A stretch of DNA of 64,000 bases from Anaerotignum faecicola (GTDB lineage Bacteria > Bacillota > Clostridia > Lachnospirales > Anaerotignaceae), in the NCBI RefSeq assembly GCF_003865035.1, contig NZ_BHVZ01000001.1, positions 186,001 through 250,000 on the forward strand, given 5' to 3'. A model generated the notes under the pieces. The model saw nothing but the letters and a program-made list of their open reading frames with translations. It was not told the origin of the DNA and made no database searches. Of the stretch, positions 16,883 through 25,224 are shown piece after piece (position 1 is the stretch's first letter; each line of letters begins with the position of its first letter). The translations under genes and the position numbers were made by a program.

Positions 16883-17347
16883 ATGATACATGTACTTTTT
16901 ATTTGCCACGGCAACATCTGCCGTTCCCCCATGGCGGAATATCTTTTCCGCGACATGGTAGAAAAACGCGGACTTTCCGCTCAATTCCACATTGCATCCG
17001 CCGCAACGAGTCGCGAGGAAATCGGCAACGGAGTCTATCCCCCGGCAAAGCGCAAGTTGGCATCTGTCGGCATTTCCTGCACCATGCACCACGCAAGGCA
17101 GGTAACGAAAGAGGATTATGCCGCCTATGACTATCTTTTGGTTGCGGAGCGGTACAACATTCCCAATTTAATGCGGCAAATCAAGGAGGATCCCGACCAT
17201 AAGGTTTATCGTCTGCTGGATTTCAGCAGTCGCCCCAGAGATATTGCCGACCCCTGGTATACAGGAGATTTCGATATCACATATCATGACATTGCAGAGG
17301 GTCTAGAGGGCTTTCTGGCATATCTGAAAAAAGAAAACAAGCTATAA
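16883..17347 (+). CDS. Low-molecular-weight protein tyrosine phosphatase
   Basis: About 154 residues. The P-loop CHGNICRS (C-x5-R-S) near the N-terminus carries the nucleophilic Cys and phosphate-binding Arg. The general acid Asp is in DIADPWYTGDF. Both match active LMW-PTPs, which dephosphorylate protein tyrosine or, in the Wzb/YwlE branch, tyrosine- or arginine-phosphorylated proteins. I take the ATG at 16883, with AGGTG ten bases upstream, rather than the TTG at 16874. No exopolysaccharide genes are adjacent, so a capsule role is not supported. A strong bidirectional terminator follows. Confidence 0.9.
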   Translation: MIHVLFICHGNICRSPMAEYLFRDMVEKRGLSAQFHIASAATSREEIGNGVYPPAKRKLASVGISCTMHHARQVTKEDYAAYDYLLVAERYNIPNLMRQIKEDPDHKVYRLLDFSSRPRDIADPWYTGDFDITYHDIAEGLEGFLAYLKKENKL

Positions 17348-17385
17348 GGAAAAGAGATAGAACAAAAACGTTCTATCTCTTTTCC
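17348..17385. terminator. Bidirectional terminator between the phosphatase and CDF genes
   Basis: Perfect 16-base arms (GGAAAAGAGATAGAAC and its complement) with a six-base loop, placed between two convergent genes. Confidence 0.9.
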
Positions 17386-17386
17386 T

Positions 17387-18586
17387 TTATTCCTTCCCAT
17401 CAAACCGAATGACGGTTCCATATTTTATATTTCTTTCCTGAAGCTTCCGATCAATTTCCTGCTTCAATTCCTCATTCGGACGCTTCGCTTCATAAGGCAC
17501 CATCAGGTCGAACACCAGATTTTTCTGCTCCTTACCGCCAACGATGCGGAAGCAGTGCATTGTCACCGCAGGGTCAATTTCATGGATAATCTCCTGTGTC
17601 ACCTGCCGCATTTCATTCCATTCCGCATCATTCACCAAAATAGGATCATAATGAATCACCAAATGGACATTCAACTCTCGCAAAGCCCTGCTTTCTAACT
17701 CATCAATGATGTCGTGCCCCTCCAGAGAGTACAAATCCGCATTGACCTCTGCATGAATCGAAGCAAAGCATTTCCCCGGGCCATAATCATGAATCAGCAA
17801 ATCATGCACACCCAGAATTTCGTCCGGTGCTGTCACCAGTTCCTTGATTTTCTCAATTAAATCCGGTTGCGCCTGTTCGCCGAGCAGCGGAGAAATCGTT
17901 TCTTTTACGATATTTACACCCGAATGGAGAATAAACACCGCAACCAGCAGACCGATGTAACCATCAATCTTAATACGGAACAGAAATCCCACGAAACACC
18001 CCAGCAGAACCGCCGCCGTTGTAATTACGTCATTGCGGCTATCCACCGCGGTTGCCTCCAGAGTAAGAGAGTGAATCCGTTTCCCCAAGCTACCGAAAAA
18101 GAAGGACATCCACAGCTTTACCAAAATAGAGCCAACCAGAATGACAACTGTCAGCGCAGAGAAATCCACTGCCTCCGGATGAATGATCTTTTCCACGGAG
18201 GATTTCACCAGCTCCACGCCGATAACCAGAATCAGCACTGCCACCATCAGCCCCGAAAGATATTCATATCTGGCGTGTCCATAGGGATGGTCTGCATCCG
18301 CAGGCTGCTGTGCCAGACGAAAGCCAAGGAGCGTCACCACAGAGGAGGATGCATCCGAAAGGTTATTCACCGCATCGGCAACAATCGCAACCGAGCCGGA
18401 CAGAAGCCCTGCCACAAGCTTGCCGAAAAACAGAAGCCCATTGCAGAAAATACCGACCACGCCTGCCAGCTTGCCTACATCGGTACGCACCTGCGTATTC
18501 TCTACATCCGTATAATTTTTTACAAAAAGCCTTAACAAAAGCCCTGTCATACCCACTTCCCCAATTTTTTCATCTTCTTTTTTCAT
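17387..18586 (-). CDS. Cation diffusion facilitator family efflux transporter
   Basis: 399 residues. About six transmembrane helices occupy residues 30-230. The metal-site motifs are AIVADAVNNLSDA in helix 2 (HxxxD replaced by DAVNNLSD) and EATAVDSRNDVITTAAVLLG in helix 5. This NNxxD-type site, lacking the first His of zinc exporters, matches the Mn/Fe-type or iron-related CDF group, though the metal cannot be settled by eye. The cytoplasmic C-terminal domain (about 235-330) has LGVHDLLIHDYGPGKCFASIHAEVN, the dimerisation and regulatory fold. A further 70-residue C-terminal extension follows. The gene is monocistronic. Confidence 0.9.
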   Translation of the reverse strand: MKKEDEKIGEVGMTGLLLRLFVKNYTDVENTQVRTDVGKLAGVVGIFCNGLLFFGKLVAGLLSGSVAIVADAVNNLSDASSSVVTLLGFRLAQQPADADHPYGHARYEYLSGLMVAVLILVIGVELVKSSVEKIIHPEAVDFSALTVVILVGSILVKLWMSFFFGSLGKRIHSLTLEATAVDSRNDVITTAAVLLGCFVGFLFRIKIDGYIGLLVAVFILHSGVNIVKETISPLLGEQAQPDLIEKIKELVTAPDEILGVHDLLIHDYGPGKCFASIHAEVNADLYSLEGHDIIDELESRALRELNVHLVIHYDPILVNDAEWNEMRQVTQEIIHEIDPAVTMHCFRIVGGKEQKNLVFDLMVPYEAKRPNEELKQEIDRKLQERNIKYGTVIRFDGKE

Positions 18587-18653
18587 TAGGTTATCGTATA
18601 ATCATATCACTTTGAAAAACGAATTACAACCACAAACCATCGCAACTCTGCAC

Positions 18654-18690
18654 AAAAAAGTCCCCTATTCCTTTTTCGGAACAGGGGAAC
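18654..18690 (-). terminator. Terminator of the hrcA-grpE-dnaK-dnaJ operon
   Basis: Imperfect GC-rich stem (GTTCCCCTGTTCC paired with GGAATAGGGGAC on the minus strand) followed by TTTTTT, 19 bases after the dnaJ stop. Confidence 0.85.
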
Positions 18691-18708
18691 TGTTTGATCG
18701 CTTTTCTC

Positions 18709-19881
18709 TTAGTCTTCTTTAAAGAAGTCCTTCATTTTTTTTGAAAAGGATTTTTTCTCCTCCTTAGGAGCTTCTGCTTCTGTCGCTGCCTTGGGTGCCT
18801 CCCCATAGAACTGACGCAGCAAATCCTTCTGTCTCTCGCTCAAATCCGTAGGGATTTTTACCTTCAATGTTACAATCTGGTTCCCTCTTACCTTAGGATT
18901 TCTCAGATTCGGCACACCCACGCCTCGCAGTGTTACCACCGTATCGGGCTGTGTACCGGGTTTGACGGTATATTTCTCCTCACCATCAATGGTCTTAATC
19001 GTGATTTCGCCGCCAAGTGCCGCCTGCACAAAGGTAATCGGTACATCACAATAAATATCATAGCCCTTACGCACAAATACGCGGTTTGGCTGTACATAAA
19101 CCGTTACGAGCAAATCGCCATAGCCGCCGCCGTTTTCACCGATTTCGCCCTTGCCTGCCAGACGAATGGTCTGCCCGTTATCAATACCCTTGGGTACGTT
19201 GACCTCGTATTTCTTTGTTTTACGCACCTTGCCGCTGCCATGGCAGGTATTGCAGGGGTCCTTCACAACCTTACCCGTACCGCCGCACTTAGAACAGGTT
19301 CTTACGGAGGTTACAGAGCCAAACATGGACTGCTGTATCACTCTCTCCTGCCCTGTCCCATGACAGGTCGGGCAGCTTTCGGGATGACTGCCTGCCTTCG
19401 CGCCTGTGCCATGGCAGGTTTCACATTCATCATAAATTGCAATAGAAATTTCTTTTTTGCAGCCAAAAACTGCCTCCTCAAAGGTCAGCTGGATGCTTAT
19501 GTTTACATCCTTCCCGCGTCTGGGGCCGTTTCTTTTTGCTCCGCCGCCGCCAAAGCCGCCGAAGCCAAACATACTGCCGAAGATATCACCCAAATCGCCC
19601 ATATCAAAGCCCTGACCGCTATAGAAGCCGCCACCGCCGCCCATGCCGCCCTGTTCAAAGGCCGCATGACCGAACTGGTCATACTGCGCGCGTTTCTGGC
19701 TGTCGCTCAGAACCTCATACGCTTCGTTGACCTCCTTAAATTTTTCTTCTGCATCTTTATCCCCGGGATTCTGGTCAGGATGGTATTTTACTGCCATCTT
19801 ACGGTAAGCCTTTTTCAGCTCCGCATCTGTGGCATCCTTCTTTACGCCCAGTACCTCATAATAATCTCTTTTATTTGCCAA
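18709..19881 (-). CDS. dnaJ: Chaperone DnaJ (Hsp40)
   Basis: About 390 residues. J domain (1-70) with HPD in [10 protein letters not shown], a Gly/Phe-rich linker, four CxxCxGxG zinc-finger repeats ([32 protein letters not shown]) and the C-terminal substrate-binding domain. DnaJ delivers unfolded clients to DnaK and stimulates its ATPase. The start is most likely the TTG at 19881, giving the family-typical N-terminus (M)[12 protein letters not shown] with AAGGTGG eight bases upstream. Earlier in-frame GTG codons at 19890 and 19893 are the alternatives. It is the last gene of the heat-shock operon, 106 bases after dnaK with a hairpin in between. Confidence 0.96.
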   Translation of the reverse strand: MANKRDYYEVLGVKKDATDAELKKAYRKMAVKYHPDQNPGDKDAEEKFKEVNEAYEVLSDSQKRAQYDQFGHAAFEQGGMGGGGGFYSGQGFDMGDLGDIFGSMFGFGGFGGGGAKRNGPRRGKDVNISIQLTFEEAVFGCKKEISIAIYDECETCHGTGAKAGSHPESCPTCHGTGQERVIQQSMFGSVTSVRTCSKCGGTGKVVKDPCNTCHGSGKVRKTKKYEVNVPKGIDNGQTIRLAGKGEIGENGGGYGDLLVTVYVQPNRVFVRKGYDIYCDVPITFVQAALGGEITIKTIDGEEKYTVKPGTQPDTVVTLRGVGVPNLRNPKVRGNQIVTLKVKIPTDLSERQKDLLRQFYGEAPKAATEAEAPKEEKKSFSKKMKDFFKED

Positions 19882-19927
19882 CTCACTCACCACCTTGCCG
19901 GGGATCTTCCCCTATGCTATCTTAACA

Positions 19928-19972
19928 GCAAAGCAGGATGCCCTGCCCTGTCGGTAGGCACCCTTGCTTTTT
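19928..19972 (-). other. Intercistronic hairpin between dnaK and dnaJ
   Basis: AGCAAGGGTGCC...GGCATCCTGCTT on the minus strand forms a stem with a weak U-tract, so it is more likely an mRNA-processing or partial-attenuation element than a full terminator. The strong T-run lies on the opposite strand. Confidence 0.45.
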
Positions 19973-19987
19973 GTTTGTTTCTGTCAA

Positions 19988-21820
19988 TTAGATTTCTTTC
20001 CCGTCACCGTCTACCACATCGGAGTCGCCGCCCTGTGCAGCTTCGCCCTGTGCAGCCTGTGCCTGCTGATACAGCTTTTCGGAAAGCTTGTAGAATTCCT
20101 GCTTCAGGCTTTCTGTTGCAGCCTTTACATTTTCTGTATCTGTATCTGTCATTGTTTCGGGTGCCAGATCCTTTACCGTATCCTTCAGCTTTGTCAGCTC
20201 TGCTTCTACTGTGGATTTATCAGCACCGTCCAGCTTATCGCCCAGCTCTTCGATTGCCTTTTCTGTCTGGAAAATCAGAGAGTCTGCTTCGTTTTTCGCA
20301 TCGATTGCTTCTTTTCTCTTTCTGTCGGCTTCTGCGAACTGCTCTGCCTCTTTGACAGCCTTATCGATTTCATCCTCACTCAGGTTAGAGCCTGCTGTGA
20401 TTGTGATTTTCTGTTCCTTGCCTGTACCCAAATCCTTAGCAGATACATTTACAATACCATTTGCATCAATATCGAAGGTTACTTCAATCTGAGGCACACC
20501 TCTTCTTGCGGGAGCGATACCGTCCAGCTTGAACTGACCCAGTGTCTTGTTATCCTTTGCCAGAGGTCTTTCCCCCTGTACAACATGGATATCAACAGCT
20601 GTCTGGTTATCCTCTGCGGTAGAGAAGATCTGTTTTTTATTTGTAGGGATGGTTGTGTTTCTGTCAATCAGCTTTGTTGCAACACCGCCCAGAGTTTCAA
20701 TACCCAGAGACAGAGGCGTTACATCCAGCAGCAGGATAGAGCCTGCGCCCTCATCACCTGCCATCTTACCACCCTGAATTGCTGCACCGACTGCAACACA
20801 TTCATCGGGGTTGATGCCCTTGAAGGGCTCCTTGCCTGTGTATTTCTTTACTGCATCCTGTACGGCAGGGATTCTTGTGGAACCGCCAACCAGCAGAACC
20901 TTATCGATTTCATCTGTGGACAGACCTGCATCAGCCAGCGCCTGTTTTACGGGGCCCATGGTGCTTTCTACCAGGTCATGTGTCAGTTCGTCAAATTTTG
21001 CTCTTGTCAGTGTGATATCCAGATGCTTAGGACCATCCTGATTCATTGTGATGAAAGGCAGATTGATGTTTGTGGAGGTTACTGTGGACAGCTCCTTTTT
21101 CGCCTTTTCTGCTGCTTCTTTCAGTCTCTGCATTGCCATTTTATCCTTAGACAAATCCATGCCTTCTGCTTTCTTGAATTCATCTACCAGGAAGTTAATC
21201 ACTCTCTGGTCGAAGTCATCGCCGCCCAGATGTGTGTTACCGTTTGTAGCCAGAACCTCGATAACACCGTCACCGATTTCGATGATGGAAACGTCGAAGG
21301 TACCGCCGCCCAGGTCATAAACCATGATTTTCTGTTCGTTTTCGTTATCCAGACCGTATGCCAGTGCTGCGGATGTGGGTTCGTTGATGATACGCTTTAC
21401 ATCCAGACCTGCAATTTTGCCGGCATCCTTTGTTGCCTGTCTCTGAGAGTCATTGAAGTAAGCAGGAACAGTGATAACTGCCTCTGTTACGGTTTCGCCC
21501 AGATAAGCCTCTGCGTCTGCTTTCAGCTTCTGCAGAATCATAGCAGAGATTTCCTGAGGAGAATATGCCTTGCCTTCAATGTTTACCTTATAATTTTCAC
21601 CCATGTGGCTCTTGATGGAAGAAATAGTGTTGTCAGGGTTTGTAATTGCCTGACGTTTTGCTGTTTCACCAATCAGTCTTTCGCCGTTTTTTGCAAAGCC
21701 GACAACAGAGGGTGTCGTTCTTGCACCGTCGCTGTTTACGATAACAACAGGCTGACCGCCTTCCATTACTGCTACACAAGAGTTTGTTGTACCTAAGTCA
21801 ATACCAATAATTTTTCCCAT
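19988..21820 (-). CDS. dnaK: Chaperone DnaK (Hsp70)
   Basis: 610 residues from the ATG at 21820 (AGGAGG eight bases upstream), giving the standard [16 protein letters not shown]. The ATPase phosphate-binding loops ([35 protein letters not shown]), linker [14 protein letters not shown] and beta-sandwich substrate domain are intact. The C-terminus is Gln/Ala/Gly-rich. It folds nascent and damaged proteins in the cytosol with DnaJ and GrpE. It is the third gene of the CIRCE-controlled operon. The length is normal and nothing odd is seen. Confidence 0.98.
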   Translation of the reverse strand: MGKIIGIDLGTTNSCVAVMEGGQPVVIVNSDGARTTPSVVGFAKNGERLIGETAKRQAITNPDNTISSIKSHMGENYKVNIEGKAYSPQEISAMILQKLKADAEAYLGETVTEAVITVPAYFNDSQRQATKDAGKIAGLDVKRIINEPTSAALAYGLDNENEQKIMVYDLGGGTFDVSIIEIGDGVIEVLATNGNTHLGGDDFDQRVINFLVDEFKKAEGMDLSKDKMAMQRLKEAAEKAKKELSTVTSTNINLPFITMNQDGPKHLDITLTRAKFDELTHDLVESTMGPVKQALADAGLSTDEIDKVLLVGGSTRIPAVQDAVKKYTGKEPFKGINPDECVAVGAAIQGGKMAGDEGAGSILLLDVTPLSLGIETLGGVATKLIDRNTTIPTNKKQIFSTAEDNQTAVDIHVVQGERPLAKDNKTLGQFKLDGIAPARRGVPQIEVTFDIDANGIVNVSAKDLGTGKEQKITITAGSNLSEDEIDKAVKEAEQFAEADRKRKEAIDAKNEADSLIFQTEKAIEELGDKLDGADKSTVEAELTKLKDTVKDLAPETMTDTDTENVKAATESLKQEFYKLSEKLYQQAQAAQGEAAQGGDSDVVDGDGKEI

Positions 21821-21864
21821 AATCAATTCCTCCTAAAAGAACATTGTTCATTTTTATTTTGTAC

Positions 21865-22437
21865 TCAGTTTGCCACCTTAACCATACTGTGGCGAATCAC
21901 CTTATCTTTATACTTATAGCCCTTCAGCATTTCCAGAATGACTTCGTTTTCACCATAGCTTTCATCATCCTCATGCGCAACTGCCGCGTGCAGGTTGGGG
22001 TCGAATTTCTCGCCCAGTGCCTTGATTTCCTCCACGCCCATGCTGTGCAGAATTTCCCGGAACTGCACCAGAGTCATTTTCACGCCCTTGAAGAAAGCAT
22101 CGTCCGCATCGACCTTTCCTTCCTGTACCGCAACGGCACGTTCCAGATTGTCGATAACTGTCAGAAGCTTTTCAATGGTACTTCTTACGCCGTCATCATA
22201 CATCACGGCTTTTTCTTTTATTGTACGCTTACGGAAGTTATCAAATTCCGCCAGTGTTCTTTGATATTTGTCCAGATTATCCGCAGCCTGCTGTTCCAGC
22301 TTCGCGATTTTTTCTGCCGTTTCATCCACAGCATCTGGAATCTCTTCTGCCTGAACTGCCTCAGCTTCCGCTGCTTCTGCTGCTTCTGCCGTCGTCTGCT
22401 GTTCCTCCAGAGCTTCGTCTTTTTTCATTTCTTCCAC
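21865..22437 (-). CDS. grpE: Nucleotide exchange factor GrpE
   Basis: 190 residues. An acidic, Glu/Ala-rich N-terminal tail (1-45) is followed by a long coiled coil (LEQQAADNLDKYQRTLAEFDN, FRKRT motif) and the C-terminal beta domain with NPNLHAAVAH-type sequence (FDPNLHAAVAHE). GrpE opens the DnaK nucleotide cleft. The start is probably the GTG at 22437 with GAGGG six bases upstream; the ATG three codons later would be too far from it. It lies 15 bases after hrcA. Confidence 0.96.
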   Translation of the reverse strand: MEEMKKDEALEEQQTTAEAAEAAEAEAVQAEEIPDAVDETAEKIAKLEQQAADNLDKYQRTLAEFDNFRKRTIKEKAVMYDDGVRSTIEKLLTVIDNLERAVAVQEGKVDADDAFFKGVKMTLVQFREILHSMGVEEIKALGEKFDPNLHAAVAHEDDESYGENEVILEMLKGYKYKDKVIRHSMVKVAN

Positions 22438-22452
22438 GTTGTTCCCTCATTT

Positions 22453-23502
22453 CTAAGTATTTTTATGGTTCCCATCGGATAGATTCCGCAATACTTTTTC
22501 AATGCTCTGCACCATTCCATTCAATACGGAAATAACCTGTGAATAATCCATTCGGGTTGGACCGACAATGCCAATGGTACCTCTTGTATTATCCCCCATT
22601 TTATACGTCGCTGTGATTACACTGCAATCCTGCATGCCCTGCACGCTGTTCTCACTGCCGATCATAATCTGGATATCATTGCCGGAGCTTTCCTTCAGCA
22701 TCGTTACCAGCTGATCCTTTTCCTCCAAGGTCTGGATCAGAGATTTTGCCTTCTGGATATCCGAAAATTCGGGGAACGCCAGCATATTCTTGGCACCGCT
22801 CATGTGAACCTGTACCTTTTCCGCCGACCGCATCGTAATTTCAATCGCTTTGAGAATCGGCTGCAATAATTCCTGATACTCCTTCAGTTCTGCCTGCAGC
22901 TTGCTGACCACCACGCCATCGATTTCATTCAGCGCGCAGCCCTGCAGCACATTGTTCAAGCAACAGCCCATATAGAAGATTTTTTCCTCCGTTGGTGCGC
23001 TGTCCATCTTGATGACATGGTTCTTAATGAAGTTGTCACCCGTTGCGATGATAAGCAACACGGAGCTGCTGTCAAACGGAAGCAGGCGAATCTGTTTGAT
23101 TCTCGTTCTCTGCCCGACAGGCTCCGAAACAAAGGTCGTGTAATTTGTCAGCAGGGACAAAGCCTTTGCGGATTCCTCCATCAGATAGTCAATCTGATTG
23201 ATATCTCGCGCGACCACGCTTTGCAGATATTTCTTTTCCTCCGGCTTCAGCTCCTTCTGCTGCATCAGATGGTCTACATAGAGCCTGTAGCCCATATCGG
23301 AAGGAATTCTGCCGCTGGATGCGTGCGGCTGTAAAATCAGCCCCATTTCCTCCAGATCGCTCATTTCATTCCGAATCGTTGCAGAGCTGATACCTAAGTT
23401 ATATTTCTTTGCAATGGTTCTGGAACCGACGGGCTCCGCCGTTTCAATGTAATCATTGATAATGGCCTGCAAAATCTGTATCTTTCTGTCACTTAATGCC
23501 AT
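22453..23502 (-). CDS. hrcA: Heat-inducible transcription repressor HrcA
   Basis: About 349 residues from the ATG at 23502, which has GGAGG upstream and yields the family-typical MALSDRKIQILQAIINDYIE. A winged helix (about 1-80: AEPVGSRTIAKKYNLGISSATIRNEM) binds CIRCE. The GAF-like core and dimerisation domain follow, ending in GTIGIVGPTRMDYSQVISVL. HrcA needs GroEL to hold its active form and represses the dnaK and groE operons. It is the first gene of its own operon, with a perfect CIRCE 24 bases upstream, so it autoregulates. Confidence 0.96.
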   Translation of the reverse strand: MALSDRKIQILQAIINDYIETAEPVGSRTIAKKYNLGISSATIRNEMSDLEEMGLILQPHASSGRIPSDMGYRLYVDHLMQQKELKPEEKKYLQSVVARDINQIDYLMEESAKALSLLTNYTTFVSEPVGQRTRIKQIRLLPFDSSSVLLIIATGDNFIKNHVIKMDSAPTEEKIFYMGCCLNNVLQGCALNEIDGVVVSKLQAELKEYQELLQPILKAIEITMRSAEKVQVHMSGAKNMLAFPEFSDIQKAKSLIQTLEEKDQLVTMLKESSGNDIQIMIGSENSVQGMQDCSVITATYKMGDNTRGTIGIVGPTRMDYSQVISVLNGMVQSIEKVLRNLSDGNHKNT

Positions 23503-23525
23503 ACCGTCGCCTCCTTTTTCTTTTA

Positions 23526-23552
23526 TTAGCACTCGTTTAACTTGAGTGCTAA
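23526..23552 (-). promoter_or_regulatory. CIRCE operator (HrcA-binding site)
   Basis: Perfect consensus TTAGCACTC-N9-GAGTGCTAA, downstream of the hrcA -10 element. Confidence 0.97.
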
Positions 23553-23564
23553 CTTCTGTATATA

Positions 23565-23593
23565 AAGATAGCACTAGCCACCGAAGATGTCAA
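23565..23593 (-). promoter_or_regulatory. Sigma-A promoter of the hrcA-grpE-dnaK-dnaJ operon
   Basis: TTGACA (23593-23588), a 17-base spacer, TATCTT (23570-23565), then the CIRCE element. A second widened half-site pair (TAGCACT at 23569-23575, AGTGCTA at 23593-23599) brackets the core promoter. Confidence 0.85.
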
Positions 23594-23651
23594 GTGCTAA
23601 TCTGAAATTTTTTATGATTTTTGAAAATGTTTACAATTCATTCATATTCTT

Positions 23652-24788
23652 TCATAAAAGGAACCGCTCAAACACCGCATTGCTCACATCAATCCCCCTT
23701 CTGCTCAGCCGCACACCGCTTTCGTCGCGCAAAAGCAGCCCCAGCTCTGCCAGCTCCTGTAATTCCTTCCCATAAACGGTGTCCATTTCCTTCCCGAATC
23801 GCTGTCGGAATCGCACAAACGAAACGCCCTCCGTCAGCCGCAGCCCCAGAAACATAAATTCCGCCAATGCATCCGTTTCTGTAATCAACTCTGTATCCTC
23901 TCTTAATAAGGAAGTATCTCCTTTCGCAGAAATATATTTTTGCAAATCATAGCTGTTGTGAAAGCGCTTTCCATCCATATAAGAATGTGCGCCCAAGCCC
24001 ATCCCAAGGTATTCCTCCGCCTGCCAGTAAATGCGATTGTGGCGGCTCTGTCTGCCCACCTTTGCGAAATTGGAAATTTCATACTGTCCATACCCCCACT
24101 CCGCAAGGGTGTCCACTGTCCAGTGGTACATTTCTCTGTCCATCTCCTCCGATACCAATTCCAGCTTTCCGGTGCGGTAGCTTTCATAAAACGGCGTACC
24201 TTCCTCTATAATCAGGCTGTAAGCGGAAATATGCTCCGGCTTCAATGCCGCAATCTGCCGCACTGTTTCCTGCCATTGTGCCATGCTTTGCCCCGGCAAT
24301 GCAAACATCAAATCTACATTCACATTCTCAAAGCCTGCCTGCCGCACCGCATGATAATTTTCCAGAAATTCCTCTATCGTGTGGATTCTGCCCAGCCTGT
24401 GCAGAATGGAATTTTGCCATGCCTGCACGCCCATGCTCAGGCGGTTAAAGCCCATTTTCTTCAACGCCGCCGCCATTTCATAGCTCAGCGTTCCCGGGTT
24501 CGCCTCTGTCGTCAGCTCTGCATCTGCCGTAACCCGAAAGCTTTCCCTAATCGCCTGCATCAGCTGTGCCAGCATAGGAATTTCCAGTGCTGTTGGCGTT
24601 CCGCCGCCAAAAAATACCGAAACAACCTCGCGATTTTCATACCGCTTGCCCTGCGCTCGGATTTCTGCCGTCAGCGCATCTACATACATCTGCATCTGTC
24701 CTTCCCTTCCTGCCCACGAGGGAAAATCACAGTAAAGGCACTTTTGTCTGCAAAAAGGGATATGAATATATAAACCGATGGATTCCAT
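23652..24788 (-). CDS. hemW: Heme chaperone HemW (radical SAM, HemN-like)
   Basis: 378 residues from the ATG at 24788, with AGGAGGAG eight bases upstream; the ATG at 24815 has no such site. The radical-SAM motif CRQKCLYCDF is followed by the extra HemW Cys position, here CDFPSW, so the fourth Cys (CxxxCxxCxC) of coproporphyrinogen oxidase HemN is absent. This supports a heme-insertion chaperone rather than an oxidase. FFGGGTPTAL, ITTEANPGT-like LTTEANPGTLS and NVDLMFALPGQ are present. It lies directly upstream of hrcA, an arrangement shared by many Firmicutes, but the hrcA promoter in between makes separate transcription likely. Confidence 0.93.
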   Translation of the reverse strand: MESIGLYIHIPFCRQKCLYCDFPSWAGREGQMQMYVDALTAEIRAQGKRYENREVVSVFFGGGTPTALEIPMLAQLMQAIRESFRVTADAELTTEANPGTLSYEMAAALKKMGFNRLSMGVQAWQNSILHRLGRIHTIEEFLENYHAVRQAGFENVNVDLMFALPGQSMAQWQETVRQIAALKPEHISAYSLIIEEGTPFYESYRTGKLELVSEEMDREMYHWTVDTLAEWGYGQYEISNFAKVGRQSRHNRIYWQAEEYLGMGLGAHSYMDGKRFHNSYDLQKYISAKGDTSLLREDTELITETDALAEFMFLGLRLTEGVSFVRFRQRFGKEMDTVYGKELQELAELGLLLRDESGVRLSRRGIDVSNAVFERFLL

Positions 24789-24872
24789 GCGTTTTCTCCT
24801 CCTCTCATTCTTCAAATGATATCATGCGCGCCGCGCTTTTTCAATCAAAGAACACTTCTCTGTATACAGACG

Positions 24873-24901
24873 TTGCATTTTCTTCCTTCTTCTGCTATAC
24901 T
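24873..24901 (+). promoter_or_regulatory. tRNA-Ser promoter feeding the broken tRNA and the element
   Basis: TTGCAT (24873-24878), a 17-base spacer, TATACT (24896-24901), ending 16 bases before the first tRNA base. It probably also transcribes the intact tRNA-Ser inside the element, which has no clear promoter of its own. Confidence 0.65.
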
Positions 24902-24917
24902 GTTTAAGATAACCTTT

Positions 24918-24958
24918 GGAGATGTACCCAAGTGGCTGAAGGGACTGGTCTCGAAAAC
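24918..24958 (+). pseudogene. 5' half of a tRNA-Ser(CGA), cut in the anticodon loop
   Basis: Acceptor 5' strand GGAGATG, a typical Ser D-arm, the 5' anticodon stem CTGGT and the loop CTCGAAA (anticodon CGA) are present. The 3' anticodon stem should read ACCAG but reads ACAAC, and no variable arm, T-arm or acceptor 3' strand follows. The break falls right after the anticodon loop. This is the expected scar of site-specific integration into a tRNA gene, and the integrase gene lies 265 bases downstream. I found no matching 3' half to the right within the window by eye. Confidence 0.8.
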
Positions 24959-25096
24959 AACTGCTCCTTTTGGTACTCTCTTGCATGAAAACCATTGATT
25001 TTACTGGGTTTTTAGGGTATGATTAACTTAATATTTTTTGCTGTTCTCTCCCTCAGTTCTCTCCTTTTTCCGAGGTTCTGATGTTGAGATAAATGT

Positions 25097-25182
25097 GGAG
25101 ACGTATCGAAGTGGTCATAACGAGAACGACTCGAAATCGTTTGATCCGCCAGGGTCCGTGGGTTCGAATCCCACCGTCTCCG
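25097..25182 (+). tRNA. tRNA-Ser(CGA), intact, apparently element-borne
   Basis: Folds fully by eye: acceptor GGAGACG/CGTCTCC, D-stem TCG/CGA, anticodon stem AACGA/TCGTT with loop CTCGAAA, a long class-II variable arm around GATCCGCCAGGGTC, and T-arm GTGGG-TTCGAAT-CCCAC. The discriminator is G at 25182 and no CCA is encoded. Its sequence differs clearly from the broken tRNA-Ser at 24918 outside the anticodon loop, so it is not a duplicate. It reads the UCG codon. A terminator-like hairpin follows at 25191. Confidence 0.9.
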
Positions 25183-25190
25183 TAGGAATA

Positions 25191-25224
25191 AGCCAGTAGT
25201 TGATTTTCGACTGCTGGCTTTTTT
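25191..25224 (+). terminator. Terminator of the tRNA-Ser transcript
   Basis: AGCCAGTAGT / ACTGCTGGCT stem followed by TTTTTT on the plus strand; it overlaps the integrase stop codon. Confidence 0.8.

Noticed and set aside
16714..17130. GTG frame behind AGGAGGGG, upstream of the phosphatase gene
   Set aside because: It spans two hairpins, has no recognisable domain and runs out of frame into the phosphatase gene; at best a leader peptide.
19964..21796. 610-codon plus-strand frame antisense to dnaK
   Set aside because: Mirror of the dnaK codon pattern (Cys/Phe/Leu rich), no start signal; a known kind of artefact opposite dnaK.
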